Source: Romanomermis culicivorax
Taxonomy: Eukaryota > Nematoda > Enoplea > Mermithida > Mermithidae
Assembly (NCBI GenBank): GCA_963922205.1
Contig: CAWUHX010000099.1
Location: 806,001-870,000 of the forward strand
DNA length: 64,000 nt
Reading direction: 5' to 3'
Shown here: piece after piece, positions 10,889-21,600 of the stretch
How positions within the stretch are numbered: position 1 is the stretch's first letter
Layout: each line of letters begins with the position of its first letter
Program-made: the position numbers and the translations under genes
The notes under the pieces: generated by a model
What the model was told of the DNA's origin: nothing
The model's database searches: none
What the model saw: the letters and a program-made list of their open reading frames with translations, nothing else

Positions 10889-11884
10889 TTAAGATTGGCT
10901 GAAAATATCGGATTTATCATCATAGAAACTTACTCGGTCCTCTTCGGGGATTTCTTCAAGAATGTTATCGTTTGCAGCGTTCAAAAATAATTCCATTTGT
11001 TGGCGGACCGAAGCAATCACTTTAAGCGGCAACTTTACCTCTTGAATTTCGATATAATTTTCCTTGAAGTTCAAGATCGCATGAATATTGGGATAGGCGA
11101 GAAAATCAGTGCCAATGATACATTGATGGTTTCCGTCATCGTTGAGGATTATGGACTTGATCATATGTTCGCCGAATGTGGACTCCATAGTAATGGCTAC
11201 TGGACGGTGGGCATTGACAACCATGCCATTGGCCACTTTGATTTTACCACAGATCGGGAGTTGAAGGGATTGCTTGTCCAAAGCGCGTTTGACCAATCCT
11301 GAAGACAATATGGAGCATTGGGCACTGGTGTCTATGAATGCGTGTGCCTTGATGACGCCAAGTTTGATGGGAATTTGAAAAGCTCGCGTGGAAGCGTATT
11401 TGTGGATGAAAGTCTTTGATGACGGCGTGAGATTGTCAATCTGGCAAACGGACGAATAGATGTGGCATGGATCTCGGAAAGCATGGCCAGTTGGGTTCCA
11501 GCAAACGATTCCTGGGCTCACGATCGGGGCGGCAGATGCTATTTCTTTAGAAGGGATGACCATGTTTGCCGCAGAGGTTGATTGATTGAGAGCACGCATA
11601 TCCAGAGTATTAGCGGTGACCATAGCAGATGATGGTAAAGCCGGTAGCGCTAGCTGGATTTCCAAGGATTGAGAACTGGCGCGTGAGGAATCCGTGGGTG
11701 TTGTTTTGTATGGGGCTGGTACAGCGTTATAGTGAACGTGTTGTTCCCATGGCGCCGGAAAATGTTGATTCGGGTAAATGGTGTAGATGTTCTGAACAAA
11801 ATCATTCAGACAGTTTATAGGGTTACCTTCATGAAAATAATTCCTTGTGCCGTGGGAGTAGGTTGAGCCTCTCTGGGTCTCCAA
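10889..11884 (-). pseudogene. Retropepsin-type protease region of Gypsy 1
   Basis: A 331-aa frame. The first 150 residues are a linker. The protease core begins near IPIKLGVIKAHAFIDTSAQCSILSS and ends with CIIGTDFLAYPNIHAIL. The flap-to-second-strand motif IIGTDFL is typical. The active-site triplet reads D-T-S in place of the usual D-T-G or D-S-G, which would impair the aspartic protease unless tolerated in this lineage. It lies between the gag zinc region and RT, as in other Gypsy polyproteins. Confidence 0.82.
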
Positions 11885-12072
11885 TTGCGTTGGCCATGGA
11901 TATCATTGGAATTGATCCGAAAATTGGTTTGCGGCGTTTGAATGGTGTGGGTTGGGCAGTTGTAATCTTGCCGATTGTTCCGTTGAGCATTTTGTCGCTT
12001 GAGCCAGACACAATCTTCGGTGTTGTGGGTGCGGGACTTATGAGGATCACACCAAAGGCCCGTCAATTGCAC
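11815..12072 (-). pseudogene. Gag zinc-knuckle segment, Cx2Hx4Hx4C type
   Basis: This 85-aa frame contains [18 protein letters not shown], with spacing C-x2-H-x4-H-x4-C. It has the geometry of a retroviral zinc knuckle, but the second Cys is His. A basic, Asn/Gln-rich region follows. The probable role is packaging of genomic RNA as the nucleocapsid. It lies between capsid and protease. Confidence 0.6.
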
Positions 12073-12171
12073 AATGCAGGGGCAGTTTCAGCTTGCAGGT
12101 CAGTCAAAACAGTTGGGATAAGCATCTTGAGGTTAAGATTGGTGGTGAGGGCTTTGTAGCTGGGTATTGGA

Positions 12172-12996
12172 TTAAAATTCCTCGGGACGTTGCTGTGATT
12201 TACGTTCTTCATAGTCCTGGTTGTATCGTTGGATCAGTTGCTCCAGAAGCATCTCTGAGCGTGGTTGTGGTTGGGGAGGTTGTTCTAGCGGTTGCAGTTT
12301 AAAAGAGACGAATTTACTGGGCAGCGGTGCTGAATTTTGTGGGCGGCGATCAGTTGAAAGTGTGTGGTGGGGATAGCAGTCCTCTGATCGGTCCATAGTG
12401 TGGTGAAGGTCGAAACAGCAATTGAATGGCTGCGGGGACCTTAGCGGCTGCGTTTCTGGGTCAGCTTGGTTGATGAGAATGGGCTGCTCTGCGGTTCTGA
12501 TTTCGGCTTTCGTTGCATTGAGGATGCTATGGGCTTTGGCGATGGCATTGGCCAATTGTTGAACGTTTGTGAAATTTTTTGCTTGCTCGCCAATAGTGAA
12601 TTGATAGAAAACAGGCATTTTTGTCAAAAAAGTGTCAAGTACTTGTTTGTGCTGGAAAGTTCGATCCTCATCTTGGTATAACAATTGCACATAGGTCATT
12701 ACCTTACTCAAGAATGTGGGGGGTTCGTCTCCGACTTCGGGGGTCATCAACGTGAGCTCGCGCTCGAGGGTCATTTGGTTGCAATCCGGGGCTAATTGGA
12801 ACATGAGGAAATTTTTTGTGTCTTCGTAATGTGTCTTATCTTGAATCATGTCACTCGGCGTATCACGGGTAAGTCGGTGGAGGGTGCTCATCTTGACGTG
12901 GTTTGATGCGTCATATCCGAACTGGTTTTCTAAGCGAATGAAGAAACCTAGTAGGCGTTTGTTTGTCGCGGCTCTGTCAATAGTTAGCGGGTGCAT
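12172..12996 (-). pseudogene. Gag capsid-like ORF of Gypsy 1
   Basis: A 274-aa frame with the helical composition of a Retrotrans_gag/capsid region ([35 protein letters not shown]) and a basic, Pro/Gln-rich C-terminal tail. It lies directly upstream of the zinc-knuckle segment in the transcript. It would form the virus-like particle. I assign it from position and composition, since Gag proteins are too divergent for a firm motif. Confidence 0.65.
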
Positions 12997-13165
12997 ATTG
13001 TCAACAATTGTTTTGATTCAACTATCTTCTTTGCGGTGAGATGTGCCCAGCAATTTGTACTGAGGTTGCGGGTGATCATAATAGTCATTGGGCAGGTAGT
13101 CCGAGAAACCAAATGGGTTGGCCACAGGCTGTGGGCGTCTTTGAGGTGTGGAACGGCGCATTAGG

Positions 13166-13888
13166 TTAGACATGCACTGGTGGCCGACCCAAAGCCAAAG
13201 CGGGTTCAATTTCATGGAGAGTCTCCTTCAGGATATAGATATCGTGCGTTTCCTCACCATGAAACCATGAGGTCACCAGAGGTGGTCTTGGTGTAGGCAG
13301 GTTACGTGCTGCGGCTGCGGTGGTGGTCGTTGAAATTAGTTGTTGCATTTGTTCTGCTAGGGTGGTGAAATGCACATTGGTGGACTTCACTTGCTCTTGG
13401 ATTCCACGTTGAACACATAGTTTCTGAGCTTGGAATTGATCAGAGACGGCGCCGATAATTTGGTCAATTGTTTGGACTGTTGGAACATTATTGGTTATCT
13501 GCCCAGTGGCGGTGCTGAGCTGTTCTAATGCGTCGCGTGCCTCTATTCAGAAATTATGAACTTCTTTTGGGTTTGTAATTGCTAAACTGCTGCGGTAATT
13601 GGTTACTGCAGCGCGGGTGGCGGCTGGGGCCTGTGGTGGTTCAATATTGATGAAGGAGTCTGAAGAATCAGTTTGGGCGACCATTGTAATATTGTTGACT
13701 TGCGCGGCAGTGCTGGGTGGCGGTATTTGCGATATGGCTGGCGGGCTAGCACATATAAGGGCGGCTATAAGGGGGTCTTCACCCAAGGGTGGCGGCACAT
13801 GTGAATTGACAAACGCGGGGGTTGCGGAAATGAGCAGTACTTGAGTCTGTGTGGTCTCGTCCAATGCAGAGTTGCTGAAAGTAGACAA
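13166..13888 (-). pseudogene. N-terminal Gag segment of Gypsy 1
   Basis: Two minus-strand frames, 13888-13547 and 13390-13166, linked by an open stretch with a stop near 13546. The first is Thr/Ala/Pro-rich (DSSDSFINIEPPQAPAATRA). The second has a coiled-coil-like helix (NVHFTTLAEQMQQL). A short piece at 13215-13018 continues toward the capsid frame. The 14070 ATG frame overlapping it is less convincing. It is the start of the gag reading frame nearest the 5' LTR. Confidence 0.5.
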
Positions 13889-14185
13889 GGGCAGATTAGG
13901 GGCAGGAGGCTTACTGTGGGAACCACTGATGATTGTGTAATATTTGTCGGCCGCAGCAGTAACATTTGGTCAAAACTCAAGGCCCAGCGCACGGCCATGG
14001 CGGTGTTAGGTGAGCTTGAACATGACTGGAGGCGTGTGAGATCTGGCTGTGTGTGGCTTACTTTCGGCATCTTTTTCTGAAAGGTATAATAACCTTTTTT
14101 ATAACCTTGGGCACAACTACAGTGTGGTCAAATTTTGAAACTTGGGATCGTAGGTGGATGCAGCACAACAGCGGGGAAAGGAAAC

Positions 14186-14207
14186 ATACAATCCGTATGG
14201 TCACCAG
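14186..14207 (-). other. Candidate primer-binding site next to the 5' LTR
   Basis: On the minus strand, one base after the LTR end the sequence reads TGGTGACCATACGG. A TGG start directly inside the 5' LTR is expected for a tRNA primer site, but I could not assign a tRNA. Confidence 0.4.
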
Positions 14208-14741
14208 TGTTGTATTTTAAGATGAGTCGGGGCTTTGAGTCTCGGGCAGTATTGGGATTCCAGGGTTCCTCCTTAATGTACGTATTTCCCATGCCCATGC
14301 TTACCTGATTAACTTAATTAATTGTACTTAAACCGGACAATAATAACCACACCAATCAAGGAGAAGATACTTCCTTAATTGTCTCCCGAATTAACCGAAT
14401 ACAAGAAAGGAAATCCCTTTCTTCGATTTTACTTACGCAATGAAAAACACTTACTTACAAACAGGACGGGGCGAGAATACAAATGATTCACTCCCACACA
14501 CTGGGAAGAAAACAAAGACGTGCATGCGGGGAGGCAGCGAGTAAGGAAAAGTAACTAATGGGGCACACGTTATAAAAACACACACGAATAATGCATATGG
14601 AGAGAGCCGGCGCACACATACTGACGTGCACTACAGTAAGATGACTGTTGATGGTCCGCGTTGTGCGCTCCACTAGGTACTTGCGGGCCTCATGCGTGGA
14701 TTAACAAAATATGAGAAAATCGGCGGAAACACACTAAAACA
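14208..14741 (-). repeat. 5' LTR of Gypsy element 1
   Basis: Direct repeat of 122-581 with scattered substitutions. It contains about 74 bp (roughly 14575-14650) absent from the other LTR. It would hold the promoter for the minus-strand transcript. The visible LTR divergence, several percent by eye, means the insertion is not recent. Confidence 0.93.
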
Positions 14742-15407
14742 ACCAGGGGCCCATCGCCCCTCGTTGAATCATAATTTGAGAAGCAGGACTAGATAAGTCT
14801 TCTCAGGGGATTATTATTGTTGAGAGTGTATTTTGGGGAACCCTTTCTTAAGTCGGTTTTCCCTTGAGCCTTCCTTCAGTTAGAAGGGCCCTTGTTCCCC
14901 TTGGGTTAGGGCTAAAAAGGAGGTTTTGGTTTACAATCGGGTCCCCTAAATCAGGTCATTTCTCAAATGACCTTGTCCATCTTTCATACTGAATGGGACC
15001 AGGGATTGCGACCCCTGACCTGGCGGCATTGTCTATTACTCTACAGTAGCGCCCCAGGACAGCACCAGAGTACCCTATAGGCCTTCCTATAGTTAGTACT
15101 AGACGGGTAAGGTTCCTGAAGTGGAAATAAACAAGCCACCCAATGGGGTCACAGCATGTCACTCAAGTGACATGGCCGTATTTTTCTATCAATATGGCAT
15201 CGGTTTTCCCATCAATGTGATTGTCACATTTCATTTAATGTGACATGGCTCCCAATTTCACTTAATATGACACCATGAAGGAAAAATTTATTGATTACAG
15301 TCAATGAGCCTTTCATAATTTTGAATAAAAGTTTTTCCCCGACCTCTCTACATCGATCATTTGAAAATAAACGGAGTATAGTTTTTCTGATGTAGAATTT
15401 AAGCCGT
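14742..15407. other. No gene seen
   Basis: Short minus-strand frames only. There are several TGTGACAT/ATGTGACA-type motifs between 15165 and 15285, and nothing codes convincingly. Confidence 0.5.
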
Positions 15408-16261
15408 ATTCAGAAGTGAAATTGTCGACTGTCGCTGATTGTTGCTGATTTCTAGGATTTAATCGTCGACAATCGGCAACAGTCGATGATCTTAAGATAT
15501 GACTCGGCAAAGTCACCGAGTGTTGCCAATTCCTAGGATTTAATCTGCGACAGTCGCCGATTAATAAAATTTCATTAGTCGTTCGGGGAATCGTGAATGT
15601 TATTTTACCCAGTACTTGGGTAATCGGGACGTCTGGGTAATAGGAACTAATACTTTGTTCAGAGAAACGGGAATTTTATTCATCATTCCTTCGGGGAATT
15701 GGCGCTTTCAGTGATACGGAACATTCGGGGGAATAGATGTTCGGGGAATAAGGACACAATCAAAAAACATAACAACAGTTTTGGGGAAACGATAGAAATT
15801 TCCCTGACAGAAAACGATATAGGTTGCACCTGGAAATAGCCAAACAAAATTTTCTTCCCACGTGCGTGGGAACTTGCACACTGGATATTTTTTAGGTTTT
15901 ACATTGCTTAGGCAAAGCTAAAAACAGCCTTCTGATATCTCGAGCAATTTCTTCCTCTTATGCTTATAAAAATGCTTATAAAAAAGCATAGGAGGAAAAA
16001 ATATAAAAAGCATGTAAAAATGAAAAAAAAAATTTTACATGCCTATAAAAGCATGTGAAAAATCGGCGACAATCCTGAAAAATAGAACTGTGTTCTATTT
16101 TCACAATTTCATCCCCGATTCCTAAAGTCTGTTTTTTAAAATGATTGTGCGCGATAAAAGATGAAACAAAGTTTACATTGCCTGTTCAATTATCGCGCGT
16201 GTGCACACTATACTGGATTACGGGAAAAAACGCGGCAATTGAAATTTGACGGAATTTAAAG

Positions 16262-16509
16262 CTATAATCCGTTTTTCTTGAAATGCTTCTAAATAATAAT
16301 AGAAAGCAAGTAGTATTTCAGATTTTCACGATTTTCTGACAAAAAATATATCATATAGGACTGGAAATTTGCCAGCATACTGACCTCACCTTTAGTAATT
16401 TTTCGAATGAAAAATTTCACGGTAAGAGCTATATTTAAACGATTTTGACGACATTACTGATTCGTGTCACTTTTTTATTTGGAAGCATTTGATAAAAAAC
16501 AGACTATAG
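16262..16509. mobile_element. MITE family 1, copy a (248 bp)
   Basis: Ends CTATAATCCGTTTTTCTTGA and TTTGATAAAAAACAGACTATAG are inverted over about 30 bp (GAAATGCTTC against GGAAGCATTT). Related copies lie at 17963-18213 (inverted orientation), 46203-46678 (two in tandem) and 52196-52440, and a looser one at about 19133-19487. Confidence 0.8.
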
Positions 16510-16663
16510 TTGTAAGGAAAAAAGTTAGAAACGAGAAAAAAATTTTTGAACACGATTCTCATTTACTGAAAAATTGGAGTTAAGATCATGATACAATTGG
16601 TGTGCTTTGGAAAGTTGAATTCTAAAAATCCGGCGCATCGCGCCACAGCGCGTTTGCCGTTTT

Positions 16664-16888
16664 CATCAAAGAGACTTAAGCTCCAGCTGAGCTGGAGCGC
16701 TGTAACTTCACTCTGTATGTTATAACATTGTTGTGATGGTGCAGCTCAACTGCAGCTTAACTTTCCCTATATGTTTTCTGTGTCTGAGTTGAGCTACAGC
16801 GAGCTGCAGCATAACGACAATGATATAACATATATATTTAAGCTAAAGCTTAAGCTGCAGCTCAACTAAAGCTTAAGTCTCTTTGATG
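16664..16888. repeat. 225-bp inverted-repeat hairpin element
   Basis: It starts CATCAAAGAGACTTAAGCT and ends with the exact reverse complement AGCTTAAGTCTCTTTGATG. Inside are further palindromic CAGCT/AGCTGCAG motifs, so nearly the whole segment can fold back. This small foldback or MITE-type element lies within the 16125-17161 insertion. Confidence 0.8.
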
Positions 16889-17419
16889 ATGTAACCGGCC
16901 CCTGGTCATTTGCTAAGCCTTTTCTGCGCAGAGCGAATATTTTTTTAGACGTGCGAAAAATGTTTTGGACATTTATTGCACCGGACGGAAATTATTGTTA
17001 AAATATTTATCGAGTTTAGTTAGGAGTTCAGTCACAGTTTACCGCCGCCACTTAATCGATTCCTAATATAGAGTCAACAACGATATTATCTCGGCACGAA
17101 ATTCTGCATGCGTAGTTCTTTCAGCATTTTTGCGTTACAAGCATTTTAAAAAAACAGACTATAGGATTAAATTCGGCGACAGCCGCCGATTGTCGCTTAT
17201 TGCCACCGATTGTCGCAAATTGTTGGCGACAAAAATCCCAGGATTTTTCCACTTCTGAATTGGTAAAACCGGGGACAGTCGCCGATGAAATTCCCATTGA
17301 ATCGGTCGCTATCGGTGACGGTCGGTGACAAAAGTCCTATAATTTTTCCACTTCTGAATTGGGATATATTTTCATAGGATAGCTGCACCGATCAGTTCAA
17401 AATGAATGGAGTATAGGGA

Positions 17420-18680
17420 TTCAGTGGAATAGTCAAATTTTTTATTCTGACGCGGTAGATACTGCCATACCATAAAGGTAAGAAGAACGGAGAAAATCTC
17501 GTATAGCTTAATTACAACACTGAATGCTAATATTTCTTTTCGATGAGCGACAGACAGAACAATCGTCTATCTTTTTCAAACGAGCCTTGAAGAGCAGAAA
17601 GATATTCATGCAAATCTGCATATCGTAAATAACCTGCACACACGGACTTCTTTTTTCCTCTAGTTGACTGTGTAGCATTTAGGAGAACATACATGTGGCT
17701 GAAATTTTCTTGTATAATCATTTTTGTAAAATGATACTTTTGAGATTTCTCCATAGCTCGTGAATCTATTCAGCCAACTAATAACTCTCCTGAATCTGAG
17801 TAAACCTACATTAATCAATATACAATAAGTATCGTAATATATGGCCCATCCTGCATAAAAAATGACGTGATTAGCATCAGGCATATTTCATATGAAGTCG
17901 CTAGCGTGATTCGGTTTTTGCATATTAGATAAAAAGGAACATCTTTCGAATCGTTACTGTAAATTATTGTCGGTTTTTTATAAAATGTTTCCAAAATGAA
18001 AAATGACGCAAACACACAGTGATTTGAAAATCTTCTACATGAACCTTTTACTGTAGAATTTCTTACTCAAAAAATTTTTGGTTGAAAGCTGAGTGTTGTA
18101 ACTAATTTTCAGTTCCATATGACGTACCGCTTTGCAGAAAATGCAGAAAATATAAAATAGTACTTGCTTTCCAGATTTATGATTTGGAATCATACTAAGA
18201 AAAACAGACTATAGTATACTCCATGGGACATCAGTGTAATAAGGGGTGAAGTACGCATGACACGTTTCTCACACCTGAAAATTAGGTATTTGGGATATTT
18301 TTATATATATATACTGAAGGTATCAAGGCGGAATTCCTTCAGGGAAAATTCGACATTCGCACGGTTACAGTCCCTCAAGGCTTGAAGCTTCCCAAATTTT
18401 CTACGGAAAGACATGACTTTATAGTCAAGTTTCATTGAGATTTGATGTGAAGGATGAGACGGAAATTTTTACATCTCGTTTGAGCGTCGTTTAAGGCAAT
18501 TTATGTCCATGAACGCCCTAATGTTTTCAAATTTTCATAACCAGATATTGATTGATTAACTCACTCCGCATTATTTTGATGATTCTAAATGCATTACTGA
18601 ACCAGTTTTAGTCGTCGAATTGAGACGGACGTACGAAACTTTCAGTTCGCATTTTTTGCATCATAAGGGCAACGCGGGAT
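17420..18680. other. Upstream of phosphotransferase gene A; no gene seen
   Basis: AT-rich sequence holding one MITE family 1 copy (17963-18213). The short minus-strand frames here (such as 17527-17754) have no recognisable motif. I could not identify a promoter element for the downstream gene. Confidence 0.5.
17963..18213. mobile_element. MITE family 1, copy b (inverted)
   Basis: The left end TGTCGGTTTTTTATAAAATG and right end AGAAAAACAGACTATAG are inverted ends of family 1. The interior matches copy 16262-16509 in reverse orientation (the GGAAAGCAAGTACTATTT segment). Confidence 0.65.
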
Positions 18681-21600
18681 ATGGTAGCGTATTTTTCTTC
18701 TAGCTTTTTTACATTACTTTACGACTACAAATATTTGTCTAATGAGCAGTTGGAAGCTATCAGAAGTTACGAAGTAGGCGTTACATGATTTACTCTTTAC
18801 ATCATATTCTTCATTTTTTCAACTTTCGCTTTTGCATGAAAGTCACTTTTTTGTTCATAATGTCATATAGAAATGTAGATAAAAAGGTCAGAATTTGGAT
18901 AGCCGAAAAAGACACTTGAGCCCACGCCAAAATTAGCACACTTGAAAGAGATAGTTTGTTATTCCGAAATTTTTATGAATATTGAGTATTGCCAGACGAT
19001 AAAAAATACGGATAGAAGTAGTAACCAACTGATCTATTCAAAATTTTCAGGATTTGGATGACATGTGTCCATTGAGAGCCGGCATGCCAATAGTGCTTTT
19101 TTCCTTCTACTCCTCGGTCAATTGAGATATAATCTGTTTTTTATAAAATGCTTCCAAATAAAAGTTCATCTGGCTAACAAAAATGCTTTTTCATTTGTGC
19201 TTTTCTGTGATTTTTCACAATCAAGTTCTTATTCAGCAAATAATTTGTCAATTATAGCCCATTTATTTCGAAATGGCAGATGCAGCAACAAGCCAACGAT
19301 TTGACGAACAATTTTCACGGAGTGAAAAACTGAGACAATATGAATTTTTTTATGATAAAAGGAAAACCAAAATCAAAGAAACACATGCTTATCCATTTTT
19401 GATTTGATAGAACTGACAGACAAATGCATATTTGACCAAATTAATTTGTATTCGGTCTGTTTAATTTGTCATTTTTGAATAAACCGACTATAGTTGATCA
19501 AAATTTTTGGAGATTAGTTCTTACTATTGGTCATACTTGCGTAAAAATGATTATACTCCTTCCTTTGAATTTTGTTTTCCAGTATGACTCCATTGACACT
19601 AATCCGGTCAACAATTATGTCACCATGCCGCTATGCTACAAACTTGCCAAAGTACGTATGTTATGAAGGTGGTCCGAAATACACCTAAAAGTACCCTTAG
19701 AGAAAATTCAAGTCTGCTTCGTTGAGTCATTCGAAGTGTGTCGAAAGAGCTTGTGAGCGAAGGAGGAAATGCCATCGTCAAGTTTTGGGACTTCTGAGAA
19801 TCGTGAAGCTTGAAGACACAGACTATTGTCACTGCAAGGAATAAACTAATCCCACGCCTCTTCTATGACAGAATACAGGACTTCTCAGGCAATTTTTTTG
19901 GACCCCCACGTATACCATTTATCATCTTCGACAGAAATAGTTTTCGTGAAAATTTTTCAGTATATCCCCAAATCAATCGCACCAAACGTGATCACATTGG
20001 GATCATTCCTATCTGCTTTGTCGCATTATCTTATATTGGCCTATTACGATTACAATTTTTTCGCTAGTACTTATGAATTGCCAACCACATTCAGGGTGCC
20101 TAATTGGGTCTGGCTTTACAGTTCGATCAGTATACTCATTTGCATAACTTTAGGTGAATGGAGAAATTCTGCACGGTTAATAATAAGCAGTAGTTTTTTC
20201 CAGACGCCCTGGATGGAAAGCACGCCCGTAATACGAATTCTTGCAGTCCCATAGGGGAACTTTTAGACCACGGTGTAGACACCTGGCGACTCTTGGCTCC
20301 AATGCTGTCCTGCGTTTTTTGCCTGTTCGGACGGGGTTTTTTCGGATTACATAGCCATGAAATGATTCATTTGCTACTAGCTTTGGAATTTACTGTGGTT
20401 TTGACCCTCTGGCAGCAATATCTGACAAAAACTATGTATTATAATTGGACGTACGATATTGCTCAATATGTAAGCTTGTTAGATATTTTAAACAAACACA
20501 CCTTGTTTAAGCTTTTGCGCATTTTCAATATTTCAGTATTTGATCGGATTTTACTTATCGACGTATTTACACGATGGGTCCGATTACTGGCAATGCTACG
20601 GTTATTTTTTCGGTTCGAATGCTCATGTTATAGAAAGGTTTCTATACAGTAAATATGTAAATGTAATTGCAGAAGACTATACCGATACAAAACATGAAGT
20701 GGTAGAAAATTTGATTATAACCTAGAAAAAAGTATGAGATTTGGCCACTAAAGTCCTATTCAGAAGTAAAATTGCCGAATGTCGTCGACTCATCGGATTG
20801 AATCGGCCACAGTCGGCAAACTTATGGAGTGGGCAGTAGTTGCAGATTCATTGTTGCTGATTTGATGACTTTTATTTTTTTAGTGACAGAAAATAAGGTT
20901 GCACCTGAAAAATAGCAAAACAAAATTTTTTCCTATACATGTCGATTGTGTACACATTCGCACTGAACATTTTTTGAGTTTTGATTTGTCTTTGCATACA
21001 TGTATTTTCTAAGCAAAGCTAGGACAACCTTGGATTTCTATGCTCTGCATGTAAAAAAACGGCGACAGTCCTGAAAAATAGAACCGTATTCTATTTCTCG
21101 GATTGAATCTCCGATTCCTAGGATCAAAATCGACGACAGTCGGTGATCATCGTCGACAAAACTCCTAAGATTTTAGACCTCTGATTTGGGGTGAAAATCG
21201 GGAGAATCGCCGATAAAATCCTAGGGATCAGCGACAATCGGCGACTGTCGGCGACAAGAATCTTAAGATTTCTTCACTTTTGATTTGGGCTTGATTTGAC
21301 AAAAACAGTGATGGCTGTTCCGATAGTCTTCCTACTATGAACAGTCTATATTGACATGCTGCGCAATGCTAAATATTCATGACTTGCTGTGAAACAGCTG
21401 GCTGCATATCATACCCGATTTTTCTCGTATAGAGAGTATCGAGGATGTTGACAAAATAGTCTCACATTCTTAGTTTTTGCTTTTGGAAGGAAAATAGATT
21501 TCGGTACTATAGTGGATGAAACTCCATCAGAACTTTGATTGGTCTCCTTTATAGCGATTAATTCAATTTTTTAAAATTAGTACATTTTATCATGGTATGG

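Larger units (their letters stand above)
122..14741 (-). mobile_element. Full-length decayed Ty3/Gypsy LTR retrotransposon with long post-pol tail
   Basis: Two direct repeats (122-581 and 14208-14741) bound a minus-strand gag-protease-RT-RNase H-integrase series, the Ty3/Gypsy order. Each LTR begins TG and ends CA on the coding strand. The element is flanked by ACCA on both sides (118-121 and 14742-14745), a 4-bp target duplication of the size expected for Gypsy. A polypurine tract abuts the 3' LTR, and a TGG-starting candidate primer site lies next to the 5' LTR. All long reading frames carry frameshifts or stops, so this copy is dead. At 14.6 kb it is about twice a typical Gypsy element. 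The extra length is a 1.8-kb AT-rich spacer and a roughly 4.4-kb tail with ORFs that are not pol, one of them exonuclease-like. Confidence 0.93.
16125..17161. mobile_element. Non-autonomous DNA transposon inserted at TA (nested)
   Basis: About 1037 bp with inverted ends AAGTCTGTTTTTTAAAATG and CATTTTAAAAAAACAGACTA, flanked by TA on both sides (16123-16124 and 17162-17163). The uninterrupted site is visible in the paralogous element near 21115-21125, where CCGATTCCTA runs straight into GGAT. TA duplication is typical of the Tc1/mariner superfamily. No transposase frame is present. It carries further small elements inside (16262-16509 and 16664-16888). Confidence 0.75.
15408..17362. repeat. Foldback element of the GTCGCCGAT family, interrupted by a nested insertion
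   Basis: The left end TATTCAGAAGTGAAATTGTC and the right end ATTTTTCCACTTCTGAATTG are inverted. Both arms are filled with short imperfect repeats such as TCGGCGACAGTCGCCGATT. The part 15840-16124 aligns with 20896-21119 of a second copy. The element is split at CCTA by the insertion 16125-17161 and resumes at GGATTAAATTCGGCGACAG. No coding capacity is visible. Confidence 0.7.
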
